Assembly (NCBI GenBank): GCA_021107695.1
Contig: JAIOSI010000134.1
Coordinates: 1 to 5,737 of the forward strand
Direction of reading: 5' to 3'
DNA: 5,737 bases
DNA from: a bacterium
GTDB taxonomy: Bacteria; RBG-13-66-14
Position 1 is the stretch's first letter; every line of letters begins with the position of its first letter. The position numbers were made by a program, and so were the translations under genes. The notes below the pieces were generated by a model that made no database searches, had not been told where the DNA came from, and worked only from the letters and a program-made list of their open reading frames with translations. Shown here piece by piece: positions 1 through 5,474 of the stretch.

Positions 1-326
1 AGCACCTTTGATGCCTGCCCCCGGATAACGATGGTCTCCAGGCAGAGATCGCGGTTGAGGTGGATGTGCAGGGTGGAGAGAATCATCTCTCCGGCACGGT
101 GTTGAAAGTCGGTCAGCGAGCCGTGCTGCTCGGTCTGGTGGTGGTCATAAACCAGGGTGATCGTCCCGACCACGGTTTCGTTGCCCTCCCACTGTCGTTC
201 GACCAGATAGTCTAGCATCAGGTGGCGGATGGCATCGGAACGGTTGGCATAGGCGGTGATCTCGTCGTCAAAGCGGTTGAGCAGCTTGACGGGGAGGGTG
301 ATTCCAATACGGGCGAGCTTTTCCAT
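1..326 (-). CDS. nikR: NikR nickel-responsive transcriptional regulator (C-terminus cut by window edge)
   Basis: NikR is a ribbon-helix-helix repressor that binds Ni(II) and shuts off nickel uptake genes. The 108 readable residues start with a ribbon-helix-helix domain: strand ARIGITLP at 5-12 and the helix-turn NRSDAIRHLM at 28-37. The ACT-like nickel-binding domain follows, with the family signature LVYDHH at 58-63, QH at 75-76, LHIH at 86-89 and CLE at 95-97. The nickel ligands H76, H87, H89 and C95 are all present and fall on the same numbers as in E. coli NikR. The start is ATG at 326, with GGAGG at 331-335 four bases upstream. The family is usually about 130-140 residues, so the last 25-30 or so lie beyond base 1. 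The upstream region is divergent from the aminotransferase gene and carries repeated TAGCAC sites that may serve autoregulation. What it controls is not visible here; nickel transport genes beyond base 1 would be a natural guess. Confidence 0.93.
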   Translation of the reverse strand, partial: MEKLARIGITLPVKLLNRFDDEITAYANRSDAIRHLMLDYLVERQWEGNETVVGTITLVYDHHQTEQHGSLTDFQHRAGEMILSTLHIHLNRDLCLETIVIRGQASKV

Positions 327-355
327 TTTTCCTCCAACTGAGCGTTGCGGTAGGT

Positions 356-406
356 TAGCACGATGTCCGTAGCACTACAATAGCACGATTTCACCAAATC
401 GTGCTA
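356..406. promoter_or_regulatory. candidate NikR operator: TAGCAC half-site cluster with a perfect inverted repeat
   Basis: The hexamer TAGCAC occurs at 356-361, 370-375 and 381-386, and its complement GTGCTA at 401-406. The last two form a perfect 26-bp dyad: arms TAGCACGATTT at 381-391 and AAATCGTGCTA at 396-406, with CACC between. It lies 55-80 bases upstream of the nikR start. No T-run follows, so it does not look like a terminator. NikR proteins bind two inverted half-sites separated by roughly 13-16 bases in the species studied. The 14-base gap between TAGCAC and GTGCTA fits that geometry, but the half-site sequence differs from the E. coli GTATGA. The dyad is directly seen; assigning it to NikR is inference. 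Confidence 0.5.
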
Positions 407-507
407 CGATTTTGGTCAATCGGCAAGACGAATCCGAGAACTGTTGCCTGAGCGTCAATAAGGCAGGGGAGGATTGTTGCGAAAGTGTTAATTCCTCGTG
501 TATGAGA

Positions 508-527
508 CAAGGGGTTTCAGCCCCTTG
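508..527. repeat. GGGG/CCCC hairpin repeat, copy 1
   Basis: A perfect 7-bp inverted repeat: CAAGGGG at 508-514 and CCCCTTG at 521-527 around the 6-base loop TTTCAG. It closely resembles the element at 555-574. No T-run follows in either direction, so a terminator role is unlikely. Probably a member of a dispersed intergenic palindrome family. Confidence 0.6.
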
Positions 528-554
528 CGGACTTGGAGCAATCGTAAACCTCAG

Positions 555-574
555 CAAGGGGTTGAAGCCCCTTT
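555..574. repeat. GGGG/CCCC hairpin repeat, copy 2
   Basis: Arms AAGGGG at 556-561 and CCCCTT at 568-573 around the loop TTGAAG. Same stem and loop size as the copy at 508-527, in direct orientation, with starts 47 bases apart. The loops differ (TTTCAG against TTGAAG) while the stems are conserved, which suggests the structure matters more than the loop. Confidence 0.6.
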
Positions 575-639
575 CCAGGAAACGAGTAATCTGACCTGAA
601 CTCCATTTTCGCAACGCTCTCAATCCGTCCTGGGTAATG

Positions 640-645
640 TATAAT
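640..645 (+). promoter_or_regulatory. possible -10 box for the aminotransferase gene
   Basis: A perfect TATAAT lies 33 bases upstream of the ATG at 678, leaving room for a short leader with the AAGGA ribosome binding site at 667-671. No good -35 hexamer sits 16-18 bases upstream, so the assignment rests on the -10 alone. Confidence 0.4.
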
Positions 646-677
646 GAACTCCTCTTTGGATTGGATAAGGATTAAAA

Positions 678-1838
678 ATGGACTATAAACCGATTGATCT
701 CTCCCCGCCCCGTGTTTCTGAGGAAGCCGTGGATGCCGTCTCCACAGTGCTACGCTCCGGCTGGCTGACCCAGGGTCCGCGAACCACCGAGTTCGAGAAG
801 GCATTTTCCGATTATCAGGGGCATTCCCTACCCGGAATGGCGGTGAACAGTGGCACTGCAGCACTGCATCTGGCGGTGATTCTTGCCGGAATTGGCTCTG
901 GCGATGAGGTGATCATCCCGTCGCTGACCTTCGCCGCCGCTGGCGAGGTACTGCTGCGTGAAGGTGCCACCCCTGTCTTTGCCGAGGTTGACCCACAGAG
1001 CGGCAACCTCGATCCCGCCGCCGTCGAGGCTGCCCTCACCGCGAAGACCAAAGCGGTGATGCCGGTTCACCTGGGTGGTTATCCGGCGGAGATGACTGCG
1101 CTGCGGCGAATCTGCGATGCTCACGGACTCTACCTGATTGACGACTGCGCCCACGCCGTGGAGACCCGCCATCGGGGAGGCTGGGCGGGCAGCCTCGCCG
1201 ATGCCTCCGCCTTCAGTTTCTACGTCAACAAGAATCTGACCACCGGGGAGGGCGGGATGCTGCTCAGTCCGCACGAGGACTGGCTGGAGCGGGTGCGGCG
1301 GCTGCGCCTCCATGGGATGGATCACGATGCCTGGAACCGCTACGCTGCCGACGGTCGCCCCGGCTATGACATCGTCGAGCAGGGGTACAAGTACAACAGC
1401 ACCGACATCGCCTCGGCTCTGGGGCTGGCGCAGCTAAAGCGAATCGAGGAGAACTACGCCCGTCGGGCAGAGCTGGCTGCGGCTTACGATAAAGCCCTCA
1501 CCGGGCTGCCTGGTATTGAGCTGCCGCCCCGACCAGCCGAAGACTCCACCGACCGCCACGCCTGGCACCTCTACGTAATTCGCATAACCGAGGACTGCCC
1601 GCTCTCCCGCGACGAGCTGGCACTGGCACTGCGCCGGATGAACACGGCAACGGCGGTTCACTATCACCCCATGCACCTGATGCGGCTCTATCGGGAGCGG
1701 CTCGGTGGTCGGGAGGGTCAGCTGCCGATTACGGAGCGACTGGCACGGGAGCGGCTGACGCTGCCCTTCTGCGCGGCCTATGAGCCAGCGACGGCGGTAG
1801 AAGTCACTCGACGGATAGGAATCACCCTGACGGGGTAG
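678..1838 (+). CDS. DegT/DnrJ/EryC1/StrS family PLP-dependent aminotransferase
   Basis: This cytoplasmic enzyme family transfers an amino group, usually from glutamate, to a keto-sugar nucleotide when amino sugars are made for surface polysaccharides or glycosylated metabolites. The 386 residues are full length for the family. Recognisable motifs in order are GWLTQGP at 28-34, the PLP-phosphate-binding NSGTAALHLA at 57-66, LIDDCAHAVET at 153-163 (D156 expected to contact the pyridine nitrogen, H159 beside it), the internal-aldimine lysine K185 in FYVNKNLTTGEGG (181-193), YNSTDIASALGLAQL at 239-253, and VHYHPMHL at 327-334. The ATG at 678 has AAGGA six bases upstream. The gene stands alone: nikR is divergent and a terminator follows at 1869. 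With no sugar-pathway neighbours, the substrate (for example a perosamine-, ArnB- or QdtB-type 3- or 4-keto sugar) cannot be assigned. Confidence 0.95.
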   Translation: MDYKPIDLSPPRVSEEAVDAVSTVLRSGWLTQGPRTTEFEKAFSDYQGHSLPGMAVNSGTAALHLAVILAGIGSGDEVIIPSLTFAAAGEVLLREGATPVFAEVDPQSGNLDPAAVEAALTAKTKAVMPVHLGGYPAEMTALRRICDAHGLYLIDDCAHAVETRHRGGWAGSLADASAFSFYVNKNLTTGEGGMLLSPHEDWLERVRRLRLHGMDHDAWNRYAADGRPGYDIVEQGYKYNSTDIASALGLAQLKRIEENYARRAELAAAYDKALTGLPGIELPPRPAEDSTDRHAWHLYVIRITEDCPLSRDELALALRRMNTATAVHYHPMHLMRLYRERLGGREGQLPITERLARERLTLPFCAAYEPATAVEVTRRIGITLTG

Positions 1839-1868
1839 TCTCTGACAACAGTAAAGTAACCATAGTAA

Positions 1869-1893
1869 AAGCCGCCGGGATGTTCGGCGGCTT
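1869..1893. terminator. bidirectional factor-independent terminator
   Basis: A perfect 9-bp GC-rich stem: AAGCCGCCG at 1869-1877 and CGGCGGCTT at 1885-1893, with a 7-base loop. On the plus strand it is followed by the pyrimidine-rich CTTGCTT. On the minus strand it is followed by TTTTACT. It lies 30 bases after the aminotransferase stop and 28 bases before the end of the convergent gene, so it can serve both. Confidence 0.88.
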
Positions 1894-1920
1894 CTTGCTT
1901 CAAATGGGCTTCAGAGCAGC

Positions 1921-2934
1921 CTAGTTCTCCAGAGCCTTGATCTGTCCCCAGGTGGTTTCTTCGATGTTTATCCACTCGTAGTCAACCGTAAAGTAGAACG
2001 TATTGTTGCAATCGGTTTCCACATCAAGTTGACTTTCGATGGCTGTTACTCGCCAGTAGTACGTACCATCTTCCGTAAAATCAAACTCGTGACTGTAGCT
2101 GTTGGTTCTTATGCCATCAACATCCAGCAGTAGTGGGGTGGAGCTAAAGTCAGAAGTATCATCCACTTGGATACGGTACGAGATTGTACCTGGACCATTT
2201 GTCGCTGAAGCTCCCCACTCGAAATCAATAGTATGGGCAACTACAGGTTCATAACTTTCACATATATCCAAATTGCTACCGTTGTCTAGCATCCCTCTGT
2301 TATCTTTACTGTCGTAAACGTTGATCACTTGACCATTTGTTGGTTCACTGAGATCGAAGTGAGAAGGAGTTACAACAACGTAATCTACAACCAGATAGGG
2401 ACGTTCATTTGTGTGATAGTCCTCCCTGTCGTAAGCCCAGAAGCCCCTTTCATTAGCTAGGAGCTTTATGCAAAATCCATAGTTGGTTAGACTGCCGTAT
2501 GAGTACCACTCCCTGAGAAAGTAAGTGGCATTGTAATCCCACCACTGCCCCTGAGTAGCCGTTGAATATCCACTCTCAGGACCGAGACCAGGTTTGCTAC
2601 CATGAGTTATGCTTTCTTCTTGCCATGGACCACTCACGTCGTAAACGTAGGCCGAAGAAGATTGTCCATTGTAACAATCGTAAATGTAGAGCAACAAATG
2701 AGCACCATCGTAAATCCAGGTCTCTCCAACAACAGCACCAGGTAAATCGAATAAAATCCAGATCCATGCCTCAGTTGAGCCTGACTTATAACATTGTAAA
2801 TTTCCGCCATCGAAGTTGCTGCTGGGAGACCAACTGGCAGTATAAGCATCATCGGTTGGATCGAGAGTATCGGCAGTTGCCAATTGGACGAAGCTAATGA
2901 GAATAATCAGCATGAACAATGTTAACCTTTTCAT
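1921..2934 (-). CDS. secreted DNRLRE (CBM96-like) and fibronectin-III-like domain protein
   Basis: Predicted exported protein of 337 residues, function unknown. A signal peptide covers 1-21: KR at 2-3, a hydrophobic core, and cleavage after LATA. Residues about 22-186 read as a DNRLRE/CBM96-like beta domain: an opening DPTDDAY, then WIWILFDLP (57-65), a VYDVSGPWQEESIT stretch (97-110), WWDYN (131-135) and the closing ERPYLVVDYV (177-186). Residues about 237-317 look like a fibronectin-III-type fold, with ISYRIQVDDTSDFSS (251-265) and YYWRVTA (292-298). The extreme C-terminus is ETTWGQIKALEN. Such proteins usually sit on cell surfaces or bind polymers; no catalytic residues are evident. The start is ATG at 2934, because AGGAG at 2940-2944 lies five bases upstream; an in-frame ATG at 2952 lacks this. 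By eye the gene is clearly AT-richer than its neighbours, suggesting transfer or different selection. Confidence 0.82.
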   Translation of the reverse strand: MKRLTLFMLIILISFVQLATADTLDPTDDAYTASWSPSSNFDGGNLQCYKSGSTEAWIWILFDLPGAVVGETWIYDGAHLLLYIYDCYNGQSSSAYVYDVSGPWQEESITHGSKPGLGPESGYSTATQGQWWDYNATYFLREWYSYGSLTNYGFCIKLLANERGFWAYDREDYHTNERPYLVVDYVVVTPSHFDLSEPTNGQVINVYDSKDNRGMLDNGSNLDICESYEPVVAHTIDFEWGASATNGPGTISYRIQVDDTSDFSSTPLLLDVDGIRTNSYSHEFDFTEDGTYYWRVTAIESQLDVETDCNNTFYFTVDYEWINIEETTWGQIKALEN

Positions 2935-2962
2935 CGTTTCTCCTTCTTTCATCGAGCGTTAG

Positions 2963-3004
2963 TGAGGTAAACGGAACCTCAGTTTCAGAGGCATTATTGC
3001 CTCT
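2963..3004. repeat. two tandem hairpins upstream of the secreted-protein gene
   Basis: Hairpin A has arms TGAGGT at 2963-2968 and ACCTCA at 2976-2981 with a 7-base loop. Hairpin B has arms AGAGGCA at 2987-2993 and TGCCTCT at 2998-3004 with loop TTAT. Both arms are perfect. They lie 29-70 bases upstream of the ATG at 2934 and would fall in its leader or promoter. They could be leader structures or operator sites; the sequence does not decide. Confidence 0.5.
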
Positions 3005-3118
3005 CGCCCAATATATGTCGCAAGAACCGTGCCAGACTCGTGATTCCCCAAAACTATCTTCTAACCTCTTGTATAAGCTGTATATGGCATTTTACTAATA
3101 AACCAGATTGTCCCTTTT

Positions 3119-3192
3119 CACTGTCTCATTTTGGGTCAACTGACCCAAAATAGATCACCCATAATGGGACACTGACCCAAAATGGGTCAGTG
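3119..3192. repeat. nested TGACCCA inverted repeats (candidate operator cluster)
   Basis: Three dyads lie in 74 bases. Dyad 1 (3128-3151) has perfect 11-bp arms ATTTTGGGTCA and TGACCCAAAAT separated by AC. Dyad 2 (3158-3168) is CCCAT/ATGGG. Dyad 3 (3170-3192) has perfect 10-bp arms CACTGACCCA and TGGGTCAGTG around AAA. TGACCCAAAAT recurs as a direct repeat at 3141 and 3173, 32 bases apart, close to three helical turns. The outer 20 bases on each side (3119-3138 and 3173-3192) are inverted copies with two mismatches. It sits between two divergent genes, about 65 bases upstream of the lpdA -35 box. Dyad 3 is followed by TTTT on the plus strand, so it could also terminate transcription. Confidence 0.6.
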
Positions 3193-3256
3193 TTTTGCTA
3201 TTCAAGTAACCATCGGCTCATCACCGCTCTCGCATACTCCTGCTATAGCCCAACCG

Positions 3257-3285
3257 TTGACAGAAGCCGCTTACTGTGCTAGTTT
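3257..3285 (+). promoter_or_regulatory. sigma-70-type promoter for lpdA
   Basis: A perfect -35 TTGACA at 3257-3262 is followed, after a 17-base spacer, by TAGTTT at 3280-3285. The -10 matches only at T, A and the final T, but a TGC extended -10 motif (3277-3279) directly precedes it. Transcription would start near 3292, about 40 bases before the GTG at 3332. This supports that start and excludes translation from the ATG at 3182, which lies upstream of the promoter. Confidence 0.6.
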
Positions 3286-3331
3286 ACCCGCGCTTGAGGA
3301 CGAAGCTAAACTACTATCTCAGGAGTATGCT

Positions 3332-4717
3332 GTGTCTCGAATAGCCATTCTCGGTGGCGGCCCTGCCGGATACGTCGGCGCGCTACGCGCCGCTCAGCTT
3401 GGAGCCGAGGTTACCCTGATCGAGGAACGCTGGCTCGGCGGAACCTGCCTTAACATCGGCTGCATCCCCACAAAGACCCTCGTCCACGCCGCCACGCTCT
3501 ATAGCGAGCTGAACGAACGTTCCTTCAAACGCTCAGGGCTGGTGCTAGAGGGACTGCGCTTTGACATAGCGGCTCTGCGTAAGCGCAAGACCGATGTCGT
3601 CCGCCGTCTGGTAACGGGGATTCGCGGACTGCTCCGCAACGCCGGAGTACGGCTGATTGAGTCCACCGGTCGCCTGGTGGAGCCGGGAGTGCTGGCGTGG
3701 CAGGGAGACTCCGGCGAGGAACGGGTCAAGGCAGACCACATTCTGCTCTCCACAGGGTCGGAGCCAAGCCGTCCTCCGGTTCCCGGAACCGAGCTTGCCT
3801 GGACCAGCGAGGAGGCACTGGAGCTTACGGAGATTCCTAAGCATCTGCTAATCATCGGTGCCGGGGTCATCGGGCTGGAGTTCGCCTCTATCTACAACGC
3901 CCTGGGCAGCCAGGTTACCGTGGTCGAGATGCTCGACCAGGCGTTACCCTTTGAGGATGCCGAGCTGGCGGCGGAGCTGGCTAAGCTCCTCGGCAAGGCG
4001 AAGATCAAGCTCCATACCAACACCCGGGTACTGGGGATTGACGAGGGCGACGACGGCGGCTACGCCGTTACGCTGACTCATAACGGTAACGATGATGACC
4101 TGCTGCTGAACTGCGACCGGGTGCTGATGGCGACCGGGCGCAAACCTCGTCTTTCTGGAATTGACGCTGCCGAGCTGGGGCTGAAGACCGAGCGAGGGAC
4201 GATCATCGTTGACGACCGAATGCGGACGAACCTCCCCGGTGTTTACGCCGCCGGAGACTGCGTCGGCGGGCATATGTTGGCTCACGTTGCCAGCTACGAG
4301 GCCGAGGTCGCCGTGGAGCATATGATCACCGATTCCGGACGGGTGGACTACGGAGCTATTCCGCGTTGTACCTTCACCATTCCCGAAGTCGCTGGAGTTG
4401 GTCAGACCGAGGCCGACGCGAAGGAAGCCGGAATCGAGACCGTGGTCGGTCGCTTCCCCTATCGCGCGCTGGGTAAGTCCCTTGCCGCCGGCAATACCAC
4501 CGGCTTCGTCAAGCTGATTGCCGACAGCGACTATCGCCTTATCGGCGGCGGGATAATCGGTCCTCACGCCAGTGATCTGATCGCCGAGATCGCCCTCGCC
4601 TGCGAGCAGAAGCTGACCCTGCATCAGCTCGCCGAGACCATCCACGCCCACCCCAGCCTGCCGGAGATGATTCGCGAAGCGGCACTGGACGCCCTGGGCA
4701 GACCATTACACATCTAA
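3332..4717 (+). CDS. lpdA: dihydrolipoamide dehydrogenase (E3, FAD-dependent)
   Basis: Cytoplasmic flavoenzyme that reoxidises dihydrolipoyl groups of 2-oxoacid dehydrogenase complexes or the glycine cleavage system, passing electrons to NAD+. With the GTG start the protein has 461 residues, normal for the family. The N-terminal FAD-binding glycines are GGGPAG at 8-13. The redox disulfide is C39-C44 in GGTCLNIGCIPTK. The NAD-binding motif is GAGVIGLE at 176-183. The second FAD motif is GVYAAGDC at 303-310 with D309. The C-terminal dimer domain carries the catalytic HAHPSLPE at 438-445, with H440 and E445 as the expected acid-base dyad. AGGAG at 3321-3325 lies six bases before the GTG. The longer frame from the ATG at 3182 adds 50 residues before the family's normal N-terminus and is rejected. 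No E1, E2 or glycine-cleavage gene is adjacent, so the complex it serves is unknown. A hairpin with a T-run follows at 4742. Confidence 0.95.
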   Translation: MSRIAILGGGPAGYVGALRAAQLGAEVTLIEERWLGGTCLNIGCIPTKTLVHAATLYSELNERSFKRSGLVLEGLRFDIAALRKRKTDVVRRLVTGIRGLLRNAGVRLIESTGRLVEPGVLAWQGDSGEERVKADHILLSTGSEPSRPPVPGTELAWTSEEALELTEIPKHLLIIGAGVIGLEFASIYNALGSQVTVVEMLDQALPFEDAELAAELAKLLGKAKIKLHTNTRVLGIDEGDDGGYAVTLTHNGNDDDLLLNCDRVLMATGRKPRLSGIDAAELGLKTERGTIIVDDRMRTNLPGVYAAGDCVGGHMLAHVASYEAEVAVEHMITDSGRVDYGAIPRCTFTIPEVAGVGQTEADAKEAGIETVVGRFPYRALGKSLAAGNTTGFVKLIADSDYRLIGGGIIGPHASDLIAEIALACEQKLTLHQLAETIHAHPSLPEMIREAALDALGRPLHI

Positions 4718-4738
4718 CAGCGGCAACGCAGCAATCAC

Positions 4739-4768
4739 GTAGGGGCGAAGCTTGTCTTCGTCCTTTTT
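4739..4768 (+). terminator. lpdA terminator formed by REP-like unit 1
   Basis: A GTAGGGGC-headed palindrome 22 bases after the lpdA stop. GGGGCGAAG at 4742-4750 pairs with CTTCGTCC at 4756-4763 (one G-T wobble), with a 5-base loop, followed by TTTTT at 4764-4768. This is the form of a factor-independent terminator. It shares its GTAGGGGCG head with the unit at 4849, so the terminator appears to be built from a dispersed repeat. Confidence 0.75.
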
Positions 4769-4805
4769 GTTGTTCTTGAGAAACCTAATCCCAAACCAAT
4801 TCTGC

Positions 4806-4831
4806 GGGTCGACCTAAAGGTCGGTCCCTAC
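4806..4831 (-). repeat. REP-like unit 2 (reverse orientation)
   Basis: GGGTCGACC at 4806-4814 and GGTCGGTCC at 4819-4827 form a stem with wobbles around TAAA, ending in CCCTAC at 4826-4831. Read on the minus strand it begins GTAGGG, like units 1, 3, 4 and 5. With unit 1 it forms a head-out inverted pair spanning 4739-4831. No T-run follows. Confidence 0.6.
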
Positions 4832-4848
4832 ACGACCTTGTCGATTTT

Positions 4849-4916
4849 GTAGGGGCGGACCTGTGTGTCCGCCCTTTTATCGTATACGAAAAGGGCACGG
4901 CATGCCGTACCCCTAC
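4849..4916. repeat. REP-like inverted pair (units 3 and 4), bidirectional terminator
   Basis: A 68-base element that starts GTAGGGG (4849-4855) and ends CCCCTAC (4910-4916). Unit 3: GGGCGGAC at 4853-4860 pairs perfectly with GTCCGCCC at 4867-4874, followed by TTTTAT on the plus strand. Unit 4: GGG-C-ACGG at 4893-4900 pairs with CCGT-A-CCC at 4905-4912 around CATG, followed by TTTT when read on the minus strand. The middle, GCCCTTTT at 4871-4878 and AAAAGGGC at 4889-4896 around CGTATACG, can also pair, so alternative folds exist. It lies between the convergent lpdA and osmC-family genes and can terminate both. Confidence 0.7.
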
Positions 4917-4971
4917 AGAGTCAAAATCATACCTGTGAGCGACCAACGGGAGCGGGCGATATCAAGGTGTT

Positions 4972-5009
4972 CTGGGCGAAACCCAGTTCTGTGGTGCAGC
5001 GCACTGCAC
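4972..5009. repeat. two short hairpins just beyond the osmC-family stop
   Basis: CTGGG at 4972-4976 pairs with CCCAG at 4982-4986 around CGAAA. GTGCAG at 4994-4999 pairs with CTGCAC at 5004-5009 around CGCA. On the minus strand they directly follow the stop of the osmC-family gene. Neither has a T-run, so they may protect the 3' end rather than terminate. Confidence 0.4.
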
Positions 5010-5011
5010 TG

Positions 5012-5425
5012 CTATTCTATTATCTCGTAATCCGAGGTGATCTTCGCCGTTTCCCGGAGTATCGCCGAGACTCCACAATACTTCGTCTCGGAAAGCTCAA
5101 TGGCGCGCTCGACCTTGGCTTTGTCGATTCCGCTGCCGTGGATGGTGTAGTGTACATGGATCTCGGTAAAGACTTTGGGATGCTCCTCGCCCCGCTCGGC
5201 GGTGATGTCTACCTCGAAGTTCGTTACCGACTGGCGCATCTTCTTCAGCATCGAGATTACGTCCATGCTGGTGCAGCCGCCGAGACCGATCAGCAGCAGC
5301 TCGATGGGACGAACACCGGAATCGGAACCACCGAAATCCGCTGGACCGTCCATGGGAATCCAGACCGAGGAGTCAGCCTTGCCGAGCAGAGTGATGCCGT
5401 CAACCTGTTTAATCTTGACGTTCAT
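5012..5425 (-). CDS. OsmC/Ohr family protein, YhfA-like
   Basis: Small cytoplasmic protein of 137 residues. Studied OsmC/Ohr members are thiol peroxidases that reduce organic hydroperoxides with two cysteines. Here the first cysteine is C51 in RPIELLLIGLGGCTSMDVISMLKK (39-62), the family's central-helix signature. The second is C117 in ETKYCGVSAIL (113-123). Both conserved cysteines are present, so activity is plausible; the YhfA-like branch is less well characterised than OsmC or Ohr. The start is ATG at 5425, with AAGGAG at 5431-5436 five bases upstream. The open frame continues 29 codons further to 5512, but that stretch crosses a palindromic repeat and precedes the family's normal N-terminus. 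The gene is convergent with lpdA and lies 134 bases downstream of a same-strand receiver-domain gene. No clear promoter could be picked. Confidence 0.9.
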   Translation of the reverse strand: MNVKIKQVDGITLLGKADSSVWIPMDGPADFGGSDSGVRPIELLLIGLGGCTSMDVISMLKKMRQSVTNFEVDITAERGEEHPKVFTEIHVHYTIHGSGIDKAKVERAIELSETKYCGVSAILRETAKITSDYEIIE

Positions 5426-5474
5426 GGTCGCTCCTTTATGATAGTGTTTTGCACTGTGAGCAAACTTGTTCCCC

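Larger units (their letters stand above)
327..677. other. divergent intergenic region between nikR and the aminotransferase gene
   Basis: About 350 bases with no convincing gene. The short ORFs here have no family resemblance and cross palindromes. From left to right it contains the nikR ribosome binding site (331-335), a cluster of TAGCAC half-sites (356-406), two GGGG/CCCC hairpin repeats (508-527 and 555-574), and a TATAAT box with a Shine-Dalgarno site (AAGGA, 667-671) for the gene at 678. A 10-bp inverted match, GAGCGTTGCG at 340-349 against its complement at 610-619, brackets the region. Confidence 0.7.
2935..3331. other. divergent intergenic region rich in dyad symmetry
   Basis: About 400 bases between the secreted-protein gene and lpdA. 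It contains tandem hairpins at 2963-3004, an AT-rich stretch (about 3040-3120) where the minus-strand promoter probably lies but where I could not pick convincing hexamers, the TGACCCA dyad cluster at 3119-3192, and the lpdA promoter at 3257-3285. An open frame runs from an ATG at 3182 into lpdA. Its first 50 codons do not resemble any part of the Lpd family, and I treat them as non-coding. Confidence 0.65.

Noticed and set aside
412..594. Plus-strand 60-codon ORF in the divergent intergenic region
   Set aside because: It reads through both GGGG/CCCC hairpins, has no clear ribosome binding site and resembles no family I know.
340..619. GAGCGTTGCG at 340-349 inverted at 610-619, with a related GGATTG/TTGCGAAA string near 471-486
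   Set aside because: The matches are short and the arms lie far apart, so chance or a degenerate dispersed repeat cannot be told apart from this window alone.
828..1325. Minus-strand ORF of 165 codons inside the aminotransferase gene
   Set aside because: Shadow frame; the plus strand encodes a complete DegT-family enzyme with all catalytic motifs.
3183..3199. Sigma-54-like promoter, GG at 3185-3186 and GC at 3197-3198 ten bases apart
   Set aside because: The spacing and TTGCT fit, but the -24 element lacks the usual CAC and overlaps a palindrome. The sigma-70-type promoter at 3257-3285 is better placed.
3944..4651. Minus-strand ORF of 235 codons inside lpdA
   Set aside because: Shadow frame of a GC-rich gene whose plus-strand product is an unambiguous dihydrolipoamide dehydrogenase.
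4739..4916. CRISPR array
   Set aside because: The repeats alternate in orientation and vary in sequence, the spacings are irregular, and no cas genes are present. They fit REP-like palindromes instead.
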